From contig OZ244173.1 in the NCBI GenBank assembly GCA_965216515.1, forward strand, positions 310,001-374,000: 64,000 nt of DNA. Direction: 5' to 3'. The notes beneath the pieces were generated by a model, which saw only the letters and a program-made list of their open reading frames with translations, searched no databases and was not told the DNA's origin. A program made the translations under genes and the position numbers. This document shows positions 43,306 through 53,158 of the stretch, in pieces; within the stretch, counting starts at the first letter, position 1, and the number at the start of each line of letters is the position of its first letter. This stretch comes from CAXMRP01 sp965216515. Its GTDB lineage: Bacteria; Pseudomonadota; Alphaproteobacteria; Rhizobiales; Afifellaceae.

Positions 43306-43887
43306 TTGACCGCCCCGGATCTGTACATTGTTCGTCATGGCCAAACCGACTGGAACGCTGCCGGCCGGTTCCAGGGCCGTGCCGATGTGTCCCTCAATGC
43401 CGAGGGCAGGCACCAGGCGGACCGGCTCGCCCACCGGCTCCGGGATTTTCTGCAGGCCGGAGCGCCGGAAATCGTGACATCACCCTTGCAGCGCGCCCGC
43501 CAGACGGCGGAGCAAATCGCGCGCGGGCTTGGATCGGATCCCGGCCGGATATCGGTCGCATCGGCATTGCAGGAATTGTCGTTTGGCCGATGGGAGGGAA
43601 TGACCACGGCGGAAATCAAGCACGCAGACAACCCGGCACGTCGCCGCCGAAAAACGGACCGCTGGAATGTCGCGCCGCCGGGCGGCGAAAGCTATCAGGT
43701 CGCTGCCGCGCGCGTTGGCGATTGGCTTGTCGGCCGGCGACAACCGGCAATCGCCGTTACCCACAGCGGCATCATTCGGATCATCTGCCATCTGGCCGGT
43801 GGCGTGCCCCGCGGCCAGGCCGCGACTGAATCCATCCCCCATGATCGCATTCTCCACGTCGCCGGCGGCACGGTGCGCTGGTTGTGA
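43306..43887 (+). CDS. Histidine phosphatase family protein
   Basis: A 193-residue phosphoglycerate-mutase-like phosphatase. The catalytic motif LYIVRHGQTDWN contains R10 H11 G12. The other expected residues are the Arg in SPLQRARQTAE, the Glu in LQELSFGRWEG and the second His in VTHSGIIR. Family members include CobC-type phosphatases and sugar or nucleotide phosphatases, and the substrate cannot be told. The start is a TTG, with GGAAAGG about 10 bases upstream; no ATG is available in frame near the motif. The peptide-type ABC operon follows 125 bp later. Confidence 0.85.
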   Translation: MTAPDLYIVRHGQTDWNAAGRFQGRADVSLNAEGRHQADRLAHRLRDFLQAGAPEIVTSPLQRARQTAEQIARGLGSDPGRISVASALQELSFGRWEGMTTAEIKHADNPARRRRKTDRWNVAPPGGESYQVAAARVGDWLVGRRQPAIAVTHSGIIRIICHLAGGVPRGQAATESIPHDRILHVAGGTVRWL

Positions 43888-44012
43888 GTCGACCTGATAC
43901 CGGGTCTTGCCCGGCCAATTTGAGCTTTTCGGCGTAATCGATATGTGTAACCTTTCCGGGAAGCTGGATAAGACGGACCCCGTAGCGGACCTGTTGCGTT
44001 GAGATTTGCCCA

Positions 44013-45920
44013 ATGACAGAGACCGCTCACGATATCATCCGCATTGAGGACCTGCGCATATCGGTGGACCTGAAGGGTATGCCGCTGGAGGTCGTGCGCG
44101 GCGCCAGCTTCCGCATTCCCGCCGGCAAGACCGTTGCGCTTGTCGGCGAATCCGGTTCCGGCAAGTCGGTGATTGCGCAGGCCATCATGGGTATCCTGCC
44201 ATCGGTCATCTCGATAACGGGCGGACATATCCACTTTGTCGAAAAGCGTGGCGACGAACCGCTTGACCTTGCCGCCATATCCGCCGACAGCAAATTGATG
44301 CGCGACATCCGCGGTGGGCGGATATCCATCATCTTTCAGGAGCCGATGACCTCGCTGTCGCCGCTTCACACCATCGGCGATCAGATCAGCGAAGCCTTTC
44401 TCCTCCACATCGAGGGTGACCGCAACGCGGCCAAGGCAGCGACGATCGACATCCTCAAACTGGTCGGCTTTCCCGACGCCGATCGCGCCTTCAACATGTA
44501 TCCGATGGAACTGTCGGGGGGGCTGCGCCAGCGCGCCATGATCGGCATGGCGCTGATCTGCCGGCCTTCGCTGTTGATTGCCGATGAGCCGACGACGGCG
44601 CTGGACGTGTCCATGCAGGCGAAGATTTTGAGCCTGTTGAAGGACCTGCAGGCCCGGTTGCAAATGGCGGTGCTTCTGATCACCCACGATCTCGGCGTTG
44701 TCGCCAACATGGCTGACGAAGTGGTCGTGATCTATCACGGCCAGATCATGGAAGCCGGCACCGTGGAAGACATCTTCTGGAATCCGCGCCATCCCTACCT
44801 GAAGGCCCTGCACAACGCCGTACCGCGGCTTGCCATGGGGCTCGACGAAAAACTCGTCTCGCTGCGGGACATCAAGCACGAAATCCCGGCGATGATGGCA
44901 CGGTCCGATACGGAGTTGAACAATTCCGATCCGAAGCCGCTGCTGAGCGTCCGCAACCTGAGCAAGGCATTCACGATCAAAAAGCAGGGATTCCTCTTCG
45001 GCGGCGAGAAAAGGTCGGTCACGGCCGTCGACAATGTCAGTTTTGACATCCGCCGCGGCGAATGCTTCGGCCTCGTCGGCGAAAGCGGCTGCGGCAAGAC
45101 GACGACAACCAAGTTGATCATGCGGGCGATGTCCGCCGACAGCGGGGAAATCATCTATCGCGGCAAGCACGGCGATGTCGATATCCGCCGGCTCAACGGC
45201 AATGCGCTCAAGAAGTTCCGGCAGTGTATGCAGATGGTTTTTCAGGACCCGTTCAGTTCCCTGAGCCCGCGCGCAACAGTCCTCAACATCCTGCGCGAAC
45301 CGCTGGAAGTTCACGGTATTGGCGACCGGCGCGCCCAGACCCGGTATGCGGAGGAACTGATGCGGGTGGTCGGCCTGCAGCCGACATTCCTCAACCGCTA
45401 TCCCCATTCCTTTTCCGGCGGCCAGCGCCAGCGGATCGGCATTGCCCGTGCCCTGGCGCTTCGTCCCGAACTGATGATCTGCGACGAACCGGTTTCCGCG
45501 CTGGACGTGTCGGTCCAGGCGCAGGTCCTGAACCTTCTCAAGCAGCTCCAGCGGGAACTGGGCCTTACCTACATTTTCATTTCCCACAACCTCGCCGTAG
45601 TCCGCTACGTTGCCGACCGGATTGCCGTCATGTACGGCGGCCGCATCGTCGAAATCGCACCGCGCGACGTGTTGTTCGACAATCCGGTCCATCCGTATAC
45701 GAAGATATTGCTGTCCGTCGTTCCGCATGCCGACCTTGATCATCCGCTGGACTTTCAAAAACTGAAGTCCGAAACTGTCACCGAGGGGCGCAACTGGGGA
45801 TATCCTTTTGAAATGGATGTCCCCGATTATGACTTGGAGCTGATCGACCTGGGCAATGACCATGCGGTCCTGGCCGCCGAGGGGATGGCACCGGATACGT
45901 TCCGGGCAAACGGGAACTAG
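44013..45920 (+). CDS. Peptide-type ABC importer ATPase, two domains fused
   Basis: A 635-residue protein joining DppD-like and DppF-like ATPases in one chain. The first domain has Walker A GESGSGKS near residue 45, ELSGGLRQRAMIGMAL and a Walker B ending ADEPTTALD. The second has Walker A GESGCGKTTT near 355, SFSGGQRQRIGIARAL and CDEPVSALD. It energises uptake of an oligopeptide or similar solute through the two permeases encoded downstream. The first ATPase keeps the full signature with a slightly altered SGG-LRQR. It is the first gene of a four-gene operon (44013-49996). Confidence 0.93.
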   Translation: MTETAHDIIRIEDLRISVDLKGMPLEVVRGASFRIPAGKTVALVGESGSGKSVIAQAIMGILPSVISITGGHIHFVEKRGDEPLDLAAISADSKLMRDIRGGRISIIFQEPMTSLSPLHTIGDQISEAFLLHIEGDRNAAKAATIDILKLVGFPDADRAFNMYPMELSGGLRQRAMIGMALICRPSLLIADEPTTALDVSMQAKILSLLKDLQARLQMAVLLITHDLGVVANMADEVVVIYHGQIMEAGTVEDIFWNPRHPYLKALHNAVPRLAMGLDEKLVSLRDIKHEIPAMMARSDTELNNSDPKPLLSVRNLSKAFTIKKQGFLFGGEKRSVTAVDNVSFDIRRGECFGLVGESGCGKTTTTKLIMRAMSADSGEIIYRGKHGDVDIRRLNGNALKKFRQCMQMVFQDPFSSLSPRATVLNILREPLEVHGIGDRRAQTRYAEELMRVVGLQPTFLNRYPHSFSGGQRQRIGIARALALRPELMICDEPVSALDVSVQAQVLNLLKQLQRELGLTYIFISHNLAVVRYVADRIAVMYGGRIVEIAPRDVLFDNPVHPYTKILLSVVPHADLDHPLDFQKLKSETVTEGRNWGYPFEMDVPDYDLELIDLGNDHAVLAAEGMAPDTFRANGN

Positions 45921-45929
45921 GGGAACAAA

Positions 45930-47798
45930 ATGGCTGCCAGAATGATATACACACATGCCGCGGGGTTGATCGCCGCCCTGTCTGTCGGCTTCGCCTTTTC
46001 GGTTGACCCGGTCAGCGCCGACGCCGCTGGCCCGCCGGTCGAACCGCGCATCATGAACATGGCCGAACTCGGCAAGGCCCCCGGCAGCCGGGGTGGCACG
46101 CTGACCACCCTGATGGGCAAGGCCAAGGATATCCGTCTGATGACGGTCTTTTCCGGCGCCCGGCTGGTCACCTATGGCCCGGACTTTGATATCGTCCCGG
46201 ACCTTCTGGCCAGGTTCGAGGATGAAGGCTCCCGCGTTTTCACGTTGCACCTGCGCAAGGGCCACAAATGGTCTGACGGCCATCCCTTCACGGCGGAGGA
46301 TTTCCGCTATGCCTGGGAAGACGTGATCACCAATGAGGAATTGGCCGCCGGCGGCACCAACCGTTTCCTGACCGTCTCCGGCGAACTGCCGAAATTCGAG
46401 GTGATCGACGATCTGACCGTCCGCTACACGTGGAAGAAGGCCAACCCCCTGTTCCTGCCGGCGATCGCCGGCGCACTGCCGATCTACATCTACCGGCCGG
46501 CCCACTACCTGAAGCAGTTCCACAAATCCCACCAGGATGCCGCCAAGCTGGCCGCCATGGTTGAAGAGGCCGGTGCCCGCGACTGGGTGGCGCTCCACAC
46601 GCGCAAGGGTCGCCAGTATCGCGCCGAAAATCCCGAACTGCCGGTGTTGCAGCCCTGGCGCAATACCACGTCGCCGCCCTCGGAGCGCTTTGTCTTCAAG
46701 CGCAATCCCCATTACCACCGGGTCGATGAAAACGGCACCCAGCTTCCCTACATCGACGAGGTCATCGTCAATATCGCCTCCTCGTCCATCATTCCGGCCA
46801 AGGTCGGTGCCGGCGAGGCCGACCTGCAGGCGCGCTATTTGCGCTTCGACAACTTCACGTTCCTGAAGGAAAGCGGCGAGCGTCACGGCTTTGACGTGCG
46901 CCTGTGGCCGAACGGCAAGGGTGCGCAGATCGCGCTCATGCCCAACCTCAATGTCAGCGATTCCGGGTGGAGCGATGTCATCCGGGATGCACGGGTGCGC
47001 CGCGCCCTGTCGATGGCCATCAACCGCTCCGAGATCAACCAGACGCTGTATTACGGTCTTGTCCGCGAGACCGGGAATTCGGTTCTGCCCGACAGTCCGC
47101 TCTACGACGAGAAGAACGCCTTTGCCTGGGCCCGGTATGAACCCGACGAGGCCGGCAAGCTGCTCGACGAGGCCGGGCTGGCGCAGCGCAACGGCGAGGG
47201 CACGCGTGTGCTGCCCGATGGCCGGCCGATGGAGGTCATCGTCGAAAGTGCTGGCGAGAGCACCGAGGAAACCGACGTTCTGGAACTGATCAAGGAGCAA
47301 TGGGCGAAAATCGGCGTCAAGATGTTTGTGCGGACGTCCCAGCGCGACATTCTGCGCCGCCGGGTCGCCAACGGCGACACGTTGATTTCCGTGTTTGGCG
47401 GGCTCGACCGCGGCATAGCCACCGCCGACATGAATCCGGAGGAACTGGCGCCGGTCTCGCCCTACCAGCTCAACTGGCCGAAATGGGGCCAGTACTACGA
47501 GTCAGGAGGATCTTCCGGCGAACCGATCGATCTGGAGCCGGTGCAGCGGTTGGCCAACCTTTATCAGGAGTGGCTGACGGCGGAGAGCCGGGATGCGCGT
47601 CAGGCCGCCTGGCACGAGATGCTCGAAATCTACGCCGACCAGGTCTTCACAATCGGTATCGTCTCCGGTGCCCTGCAGCCGGTCGTCGTGTCGAAGGCTT
47701 TGCGCAACGTGCCGGAGGAGGCGGTCTGGGCATTCGAGCCGACCAAGTTCTTCGGCCACTATTTGATGGATTCCTTCTGGTTCGCCGAAGCCAATTGA
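45930..47798 (+). CDS. Periplasmic solute-binding protein, peptide/nickel family 5
   Basis: A 622-residue exported receptor with a signal peptide (about 1-31, ending VSADA). SBP family 5 features are present: the LVTYGPDFDIVPDLLARFE opening, LRKGHKWSDGHPFTAEDFRYAWED, and RRALSMAINRSEINQTLYYG. It is larger than OppA/DppA (about 535) and resembles the big YejA-like group. AGGGGAA precedes the ATG. It lies 9 bp after the fused ATPase gene. Its ligand is unknown. Confidence 0.92.
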   Translation: MAARMIYTHAAGLIAALSVGFAFSVDPVSADAAGPPVEPRIMNMAELGKAPGSRGGTLTTLMGKAKDIRLMTVFSGARLVTYGPDFDIVPDLLARFEDEGSRVFTLHLRKGHKWSDGHPFTAEDFRYAWEDVITNEELAAGGTNRFLTVSGELPKFEVIDDLTVRYTWKKANPLFLPAIAGALPIYIYRPAHYLKQFHKSHQDAAKLAAMVEEAGARDWVALHTRKGRQYRAENPELPVLQPWRNTTSPPSERFVFKRNPHYHRVDENGTQLPYIDEVIVNIASSSIIPAKVGAGEADLQARYLRFDNFTFLKESGERHGFDVRLWPNGKGAQIALMPNLNVSDSGWSDVIRDARVRRALSMAINRSEINQTLYYGLVRETGNSVLPDSPLYDEKNAFAWARYEPDEAGKLLDEAGLAQRNGEGTRVLPDGRPMEVIVESAGESTEETDVLELIKEQWAKIGVKMFVRTSQRDILRRRVANGDTLISVFGGLDRGIATADMNPEELAPVSPYQLNWPKWGQYYESGGSSGEPIDLEPVQRLANLYQEWLTAESRDARQAAWHEMLEIYADQVFTIGIVSGALQPVVVSKALRNVPEEAVWAFEPTKFFGHYLMDSFWFAEAN

Positions 47799-47828
47799 TC
47801 CGGCGCGACTGATCGGCGCGACACGAAC

Positions 47829-48827
47829 ATGCTGCGTTATATCGCCCACCGCTTTGTCGTGATGATCCCGACGCTGGTGCTCACCAGCCTGCTGATCTTC
47901 GCGATCATCGAATTGCCGCCGGGCGACTATTTTGAGACCTATATCGCCGAGCTGCGCGCCAGCGGCGAAGCGGTCGATACTGCCAAGATCGAGTATCTGC
48001 GGCAGGAATACGGTTTCGACAAGCCGTTCATCGAACGCTATTTTCACTGGGTCCTGGGCTTCATCCAGGGCGATTTCGGCTATTCCTTCGAGTACGAACT
48101 TCCCGTGTCGGAAGTCGTCGGCGACCGGTTGTTCCTGACAATCCTGGTCTCCTTCGCCACGATCATCATCACCTGGGTCATCGCCTTTCCCATCGGTATC
48201 TACTCGGCGACCCATCAGTATTCCTGGTCCGACTACGGGCTGACCTTCGTCGGGCTCCTGGGTCTTGCGACGCCCAATTTCCTGCTGGCGCTGGTGATGA
48301 TGTATTTCGCCAACATCTGGTTCAACACCGCCATCGGCGGCCTGATGGCGCCGGAGTTCATTGACCAGCCGATGAGTTGGGACAAATTCAAGTCGGTCCT
48401 CAACCACCTGATCATACCGGTCATCGTCATCGGCACGTCCGGCACCGCGGCGATGATCCGCCGCATCCGCGCCAATCTGCTGGACGAACTGCAAAAACAG
48501 TATGTCACCACGGCCCGCGCCAAGGGTGTGCCGCCGTTCAGGGCGCTGGTGAAATATCCCCTGCGCATGTCGCTCAATTTCTTCATCGCCGATATTGGCA
48601 GCATTTTGCCGGTGATCATTTCCGGCGCCGAAATCGTCGCCATCGTCCTGTCACTGGAGACCACTGGCCCGCTCCTGATATCGGCGCTCCAGAGCCAGGA
48701 CATGTACCTGGCCGGCTCGTTCCTGATGTTCCTGGCCGCACTCACCGTCGTCGGCGTCCTGATCTCCGATATCGCGCTGGCGATTCTCGATCCCCGCATC
48801 CGTCTGCAGGGCAGTGTCGAACAATGA
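47829..48827 (+). CDS. Peptide-type ABC importer permease (DppB-like)
   Basis: A 332-residue inner-membrane permease with six helices and the EAA-type loop RIRANLLDELQKQYVTTARAKG near the middle. The N-terminus RYIAHRFVVMIPTLVLTSLL is standard for DppB/OppB. It overlaps the next permease by four bases (ATGA). It forms the channel with that DppC-like partner. Confidence 0.93.
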   Translation: MLRYIAHRFVVMIPTLVLTSLLIFAIIELPPGDYFETYIAELRASGEAVDTAKIEYLRQEYGFDKPFIERYFHWVLGFIQGDFGYSFEYELPVSEVVGDRLFLTILVSFATIIITWVIAFPIGIYSATHQYSWSDYGLTFVGLLGLATPNFLLALVMMYFANIWFNTAIGGLMAPEFIDQPMSWDKFKSVLNHLIIPVIVIGTSGTAAMIRRIRANLLDELQKQYVTTARAKGVPPFRALVKYPLRMSLNFFIADIGSILPVIISGAEIVAIVLSLETTGPLLISALQSQDMYLAGSFLMFLAALTVVGVLISDIALAILDPRIRLQGSVEQ

Positions 48828-49996
48828 AAAACCTGCCACCGCCCGGCGAGCCCCTGCCGCACTATGTCTCCGAGGAGCCGTTCGATCCGATGTCGATCGA
48901 AAAGCTGACGCCGGAGCAGGAGCGCATCTATTTCGCCTCGCAGCTGAAACTGATGTGGTGGAAGTTCTGTCAGCACCGCATGGCCGTATGGTCGGGGCTG
49001 TTTCTTGCCGTGATCTACGGTTCGACGCTGGTTTCCGAGTTCCTGGCACCCCACGCCCTAAGCGCTCGCCATGAAAAGTACATTTTCGCTCCGCCGCAGG
49101 GCATCCACCTGTTTCATGAAGGGGCGTTCGTCGGGCCATCCATTCACCCGTTGTCCTTCAAGCTCAACATGGAAACCCTCAGCCGCGAATACACTGTCGA
49201 TACCGCCGGGACGATCCCGTTGCGCTTCTTTTGCCGGGGCGACGGCTACCGGTTCTGGGGCCTGTTCGATGCCGATCTGCACCTGGTCTGCGCACCCGAC
49301 GACGCGCCGTTCTTCCTGCTTGGCACCGACCGGCTCGGACGCGATGTGCTATCCCGCATCATCTATGGCGCCCGAATTTCGCTGACCATCGGCCTGATCG
49401 GCATCACCGTCAGTTTCGTGCTTGGAATCGCCATCGGCGGACTTGCCGGTTACTATGGCGGGTTCGTCGACCTCGTCGTTCAGCGCATCATCGAGGTGCT
49501 GCAATCGATCCCTTCCATACCGCTCTGGCTGGCGCTCGCCGCCATCATGCCGGCAAGCTGGAGCCCGATCCTGGTCTATTTCGGGATCACGATCATTCTC
49601 GGCCTTATCGACTGGACGGGGCTGGCGCGCGCCGTGCGCTCCAAATTGCTGTCGCTGCGCGAGGAGGACTATGTGCTTGCCGCCCGGCTGATCGGCGCCA
49701 GCCCCCGCCGCATCGTGTTGCGGCATCTGGTTCCCGGCTTCATGAGCCATCTCATCGCTTCGGCCACGATAACCATCCCGACCATGATCCTCGGTGAGAC
49801 GGCGCTGAGCTTCCTCGGTCTGGGCCTGCGGCCGCCGGTGACGAGCTGGGGCGTGCTGCTGAACGAGGCCCAGAACATCAACGTCGTGGCGCTCTATCCG
49901 TGGCTGATGCTGCCCGTGGTCCCGGTCATACTGGTGATCCTCGCCTTTAATTTCTTCGGCGACGGTCTGCGCGACGCCGCCGACCCCTACAAGTAA
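48824..49996 (+). CDS. Peptide-type ABC importer permease (DppC-like)
   Basis: A 390-residue permease, long for the family (about 300). An extra region of roughly 100 residues follows the first helix, at about 70-160, predicted periplasmic and including LSREYTVDTAGTIPL. Such an insertion is known in the YejE-like group. The C-terminal part has the EAA loop AVRSKLLSLREEDYVLAARLIG and ends FFGDGLRDAADPYK. The ATG at 48824 overlaps the dppB-like stop; the frame is open further upstream, but that overlies dppB. Confidence 0.93.
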   Translation: MKNLPPPGEPLPHYVSEEPFDPMSIEKLTPEQERIYFASQLKLMWWKFCQHRMAVWSGLFLAVIYGSTLVSEFLAPHALSARHEKYIFAPPQGIHLFHEGAFVGPSIHPLSFKLNMETLSREYTVDTAGTIPLRFFCRGDGYRFWGLFDADLHLVCAPDDAPFFLLGTDRLGRDVLSRIIYGARISLTIGLIGITVSFVLGIAIGGLAGYYGGFVDLVVQRIIEVLQSIPSIPLWLALAAIMPASWSPILVYFGITIILGLIDWTGLARAVRSKLLSLREEDYVLAARLIGASPRRIVLRHLVPGFMSHLIASATITIPTMILGETALSFLGLGLRPPVTSWGVLLNEAQNINVVALYPWLMLPVVPVILVILAFNFFGDGLRDAADPYK

Positions 49997-50197
49997 CGTC
50001 CGGGTACCGGATCGCTGATGCGTCCTCACGATTTCTCGCCAATTTGTGCACTGCTTTGATCGGGCGATGTGTTTCCCGCCGCGGCGACCGGCCCATGTGT
50101 CCGCGAAGGGCGATCTGTTCCGTCCGGGATAGCCCGGGCTGGTCGCGAGACCGCTCCGACAATCGTCAAGGCCGGCCCGCCGGCCGGGAGATGGGAA

Positions 50198-50803
50198 GTG
50201 AAACCTGTTCGCAGCATTGTCGGCCTTGCCGCGCTGATGGTGACCGTCATGGCCGCTGCCGCGCCGGCGCAGGACACCCGGGATGGCCATTTCCGGGTCG
50301 AGCGTCCGGCGCGTCTGTCGCCGCCTGTTGCCCAGTCGATATACGAAAACGCCGCCGATGACCTCGCAATGGGCTATGCGCTCTCAAACTATGAACCGGC
50401 CCGCAATTATCGCCTCTGGGACCGTTACAACACGTTCCCCTACCTGTCCGCCACCCACGGCAATCGCTACGTCAACAATTTCGCCAATGAGGTGGCCGGC
50501 GCCTACGGCAAGTTGCCGGAGGGCGAAGCCATGCCGCCCGGTGCCGTGCTTGCCAAGGACAGTTTTACGGTGACCCGCGACCGCCGGGTATTCGCGGCCG
50601 CCCTGTTCATCATGGAAAAGCTGGAACCGGGGAAAAATCCCGATACCGGGGACTGGCGCTATGTGATGGTGCTGCCGGACGGCAGTGTTTTCGGCGATAC
50701 CCTTGGCGCGACCCGCGAGCAGATGGATTTCTGCCACACCTGCCACCAGGCCGTGGCCGACAAGGACTATCTGTTCTACATTCCCGCCGCCTACCGCCGC
50801 TGA
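50198..50803 (+). CDS. Cytochrome P460 family protein
   Basis: A 201-residue exported c-type cytochrome. A signal peptide covers about residues 1-25 (ending APAQ). The only heme motif, CHTCH, is at 179-183 near the C-terminus, as in P460 proteins. The family segment PPGAVLAKDSFTV precedes it. Some P460 cytochromes oxidise hydroxylamine, but many family members are of unknown function. I use a GTG at 50198 with GGGAG upstream; the frame runs on to 50069 without signal-like sequence. No redox partner is encoded beside it. Confidence 0.82.
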   Translation: MKPVRSIVGLAALMVTVMAAAAPAQDTRDGHFRVERPARLSPPVAQSIYENAADDLAMGYALSNYEPARNYRLWDRYNTFPYLSATHGNRYVNNFANEVAGAYGKLPEGEAMPPGAVLAKDSFTVTRDRRVFAAALFIMEKLEPGKNPDTGDWRYVMVLPDGSVFGDTLGATREQMDFCHTCHQAVADKDYLFYIPAAYRR

Positions 50804-50804
50804 T

Positions 50805-51980
50805 CTACGGCCTCTCGTCCCCGCCGCCCCTTTCGCGCCCACCGTCGATGAGCGGCGCCAGGTTTGCCGATAGCACCGCCGCCGCCGCACCGATATCGCG
50901 CGACCGGGCGATCCGGGCCGCCGCCGCCCGGCCCATCGCCGCCCGGCGCTGCGGGTTGGCAAGGAGTTCGGTGATCGCCGCCGCAAGCGCCGCAGCCGTA
51001 TTATCCAGCGAACCGTCATCGACCGACGTCAGTATTCCTGTTTTTCCGTCCGCGATCGCTTCCGGTGTTCCCGCTGTCCTCAGCGCCAGCACCGGCAATC
51101 CGACCGCCTGGGCTTCCAGGTAGGCCATGCCGATCGCCTCCCGGTATCCCGGCCAGACAAACATGTCTGCCGAAGCCATGGCGGCGATCGCCGCTGTGTG
51201 ATCAAGCGCGCCGGTGAAGTGGAGACGGCCGGCTGGCCCGAAGGCCAGCGCCGATTCGACTGCGGCCCGCTCCGGCCCGTCGCCGATCACCAGCAGGTTG
51301 AACGCCGCTTCGTCGATCCGTCGGAGTGCGGCGGCAAGCAGCGCATAGGACCGGGCCTTGGCGCCGGGGCGCATCATCGCCGTTGTGACCAATGTCGGCT
51401 GGCGGCTGTCGAAAGCTGCGGGCAGGGGGCTTGGCGCGACCGCGCGAAGTGCGGCCATGTCGACGAAGGGCCGCAGCTGCACCATGGTTTCGCTACCGGG
51501 CAGGATCGTGGCCAGATAGCTACGGTCCGTCGGCGTCAGCCAGAAATTCACAGCCGCCGACTGCACTGCCGCTGTCACGACTTCGCGCCAGGGACGCCAC
51601 TCGTCACCGGTGCCCTGGTGGGTCCGGCAGGCTTCCGCCGTGACATAGGGTATGGCGAATTCTTCGCACAGCCGCGGCCCCAGCCAGTCCGGCGCCTTGC
51701 AATAGGGATGGTAGGTGAACCACAGGGCAGGGCGGTCCTGCGCCGGCCTTGCCCGCCACTCGGCGATCAACCGGCGAGCCTCCGCATCGGCGTGCCGCCG
51801 GCGGTCCGCGAACGCCTCCGGCGCGCTCCTCTTGGAATAGCTGATGGCCCGGCTCGCCAGTTCCACACGGTGGCCGGAATGCTCCAGCGCCTCGATCAGC
51901 AAACGGGCGATTTGCCGGTCACCGGAAGCGATCGGATGATCCGGCGGTTTGATCGGCGCGTAAAAGGCGATGCGGACCAT
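50805..51980 (-). CDS. Glycosyltransferase family 4-like protein
   Basis: A 391-residue GT-B glycosyltransferase, probably cytosolic or membrane-associated. The C-terminal donor domain has the conserved pattern VGLPVLALRTAGTPEAIADG with the retaining GT4 type E-x7-E region (AIGMAYLEAQAVG). It is the last gene of a four-gene minus-strand operon (55704 to 50805). It starts 5 bp after the previous stop, with AGGA upstream. The donor and acceptor sugars are unknown. Confidence 0.88.
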   Translation of the reverse strand: MVRIAFYAPIKPPDHPIASGDRQIARLLIEALEHSGHRVELASRAISYSKRSAPEAFADRRRHADAEARRLIAEWRARPAQDRPALWFTYHPYCKAPDWLGPRLCEEFAIPYVTAEACRTHQGTGDEWRPWREVVTAAVQSAAVNFWLTPTDRSYLATILPGSETMVQLRPFVDMAALRAVAPSPLPAAFDSRQPTLVTTAMMRPGAKARSYALLAAALRRIDEAAFNLLVIGDGPERAAVESALAFGPAGRLHFTGALDHTAAIAAMASADMFVWPGYREAIGMAYLEAQAVGLPVLALRTAGTPEAIADGKTGILTSVDDGSLDNTAAALAAAITELLANPQRRAAMGRAAAARIARSRDIGAAAAVLSANLAPLIDGGRERGGGDERP

Positions 51981-51985
51981 GGGTC

Positions 51986-53158
51986 CTACGCCTGTCGCCG
52001 CGCCAGCGCGTCACACAGGATCCGGGCCGTCGTCTCCGCGCCGCTGAGATCGATGGCCTTTTCATGTTGCGGCAGCCCTTTCGCGGCGGCGATCGCGGCA
52101 AGCAGCCTGTCAGCCGTCAGTTCGCTTTCCGGCAGGCAGGCGCAGAGGCCGGACCCGGCCAGCAAGTTCGCCCGGCGAAGCTGTTCGGTCTGGCCCCCGG
52201 CGTCGGAAGGCACCAGCACGCGCCGGCAGGGCGCACCGAGAAGATCGGCGACCGTATTGTAGCCGGCCTGCGAGACGGAAATTTCCGTTTTGCGCAGTTG
52301 GGCCGGCAGGTCGGGCAGGAACAGTGCGGTTTGCACCCGCTGCTGTGCCCGTTCGCGCAGGCGTGCCAGAAGGGCGGGATCGCCATTGGGCCCGGTCACG
52401 AGCAGCCATCGCCGGTTTTCCTCATCCCGCATTGCCGCATCGGCAGCGCGGTCCAGCAGCGTTTCCCCGAAGGCGCCGCCCCCGGCCGTAACCAGGATAT
52501 CGGTCCGATGGACGGGCGGATCGCCATGTGATCCGCCATTGCCGGCACCTGGCGCCGCCCCGGCGACAATCCCCGTATATCGGATCTTGCCGCCGATGGC
52601 CGCCGTTGCCGGAAAGGTCGCGTCCAGCCGGACAATTGCCGGATCGCCGTGCACAAGCACCAGATCGAAATGGGAATTGATGATCTCCGCCGTTTCCTCC
52701 GCACGGCCGGCTTTGCGGTTTTCCTGCAGAATATCGCGCACCGAGCAACAGATAAGCGGTGACGGGTCTTGCCGGCGGGCGGTATTGAGAAGGCCCAGGA
52801 TTTCGTCGCGCAGGAACCGGCGGCCGAAGGGAAACGCCTCGATCAGGATCAGGTCGGGCTCGGCGGTGTCGAGCGCCGACAGGAGCATCGCCGCGCGCCC
52901 GGCCATATGGTCCGGTGTCAGCGGTTTGCCCTCGCCGTCGGTCATCCGCGAAAAAGCCGCGTCGGCGGAGCGCACCGGCGGCAAAAAGATACACTCGCCG
53001 GGAAGATCCAGGTCCGGCACCGGCATACCGCCGATTACGAATGTAACCGTCAGCCCGGCGTCATCCAGCCGCTCGGCGATCCGGCGTGCCCGAAACAGAT
53101 GCCCGACACCGAAGAGGTGCTGGACATAGAACAGGACTTTGCCCGCGATCCCGGCCAT
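51986..53158 (-). CDS. MurG-like (GT28-type) glycosyltransferase
   Basis: A 390-residue GT-B protein of the MJ1255/GT28-like group. The N-terminal glycine loop is FGVGHLFRARRIAERL. The C-terminal donor-binding part includes AGYNTVADLLGAPCRRVLVPSDAGGQTEQL, as in MurG and related inverting enzymes. Its start overlaps the stop of the gene upstream by one base (TGATG). It shares the N-terminal pattern with the gene at 54478, so the operon has two GT28-like and two GT4-like enzymes. Substrates are unknown. Confidence 0.85.
   Translation of the reverse strand: MAGIAGKVLFYVQHLFGVGHLFRARRIAERLDDAGLTVTFVIGGMPVPDLDLPGECIFLPPVRSADAAFSRMTDGEGKPLTPDHMAGRAAMLLSALDTAEPDLILIEAFPFGRRFLRDEILGLLNTARRQDPSPLICCSVRDILQENRKAGRAEETAEIINSHFDLVLVHGDPAIVRLDATFPATAAIGGKIRYTGIVAGAAPGAGNGGSHGDPPVHRTDILVTAGGGAFGETLLDRAADAAMRDEENRRWLLVTGPNGDPALLARLRERAQQRVQTALFLPDLPAQLRKTEISVSQAGYNTVADLLGAPCRRVLVPSDAGGQTEQLRRANLLAGSGLCACLPESELTADRLLAAIAAAKGLPQHEKAIDLSGAETTARILCDALARRQA

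Noticed and set aside
43695..47300. A 1201-codon open frame on the minus strand
   Set aside because: It lies opposite the histidine phosphatase, the fused ATPase and the binding-protein gene, all with clear motifs. The antisense peptide has repetitive basic and acidic composition and no family features.
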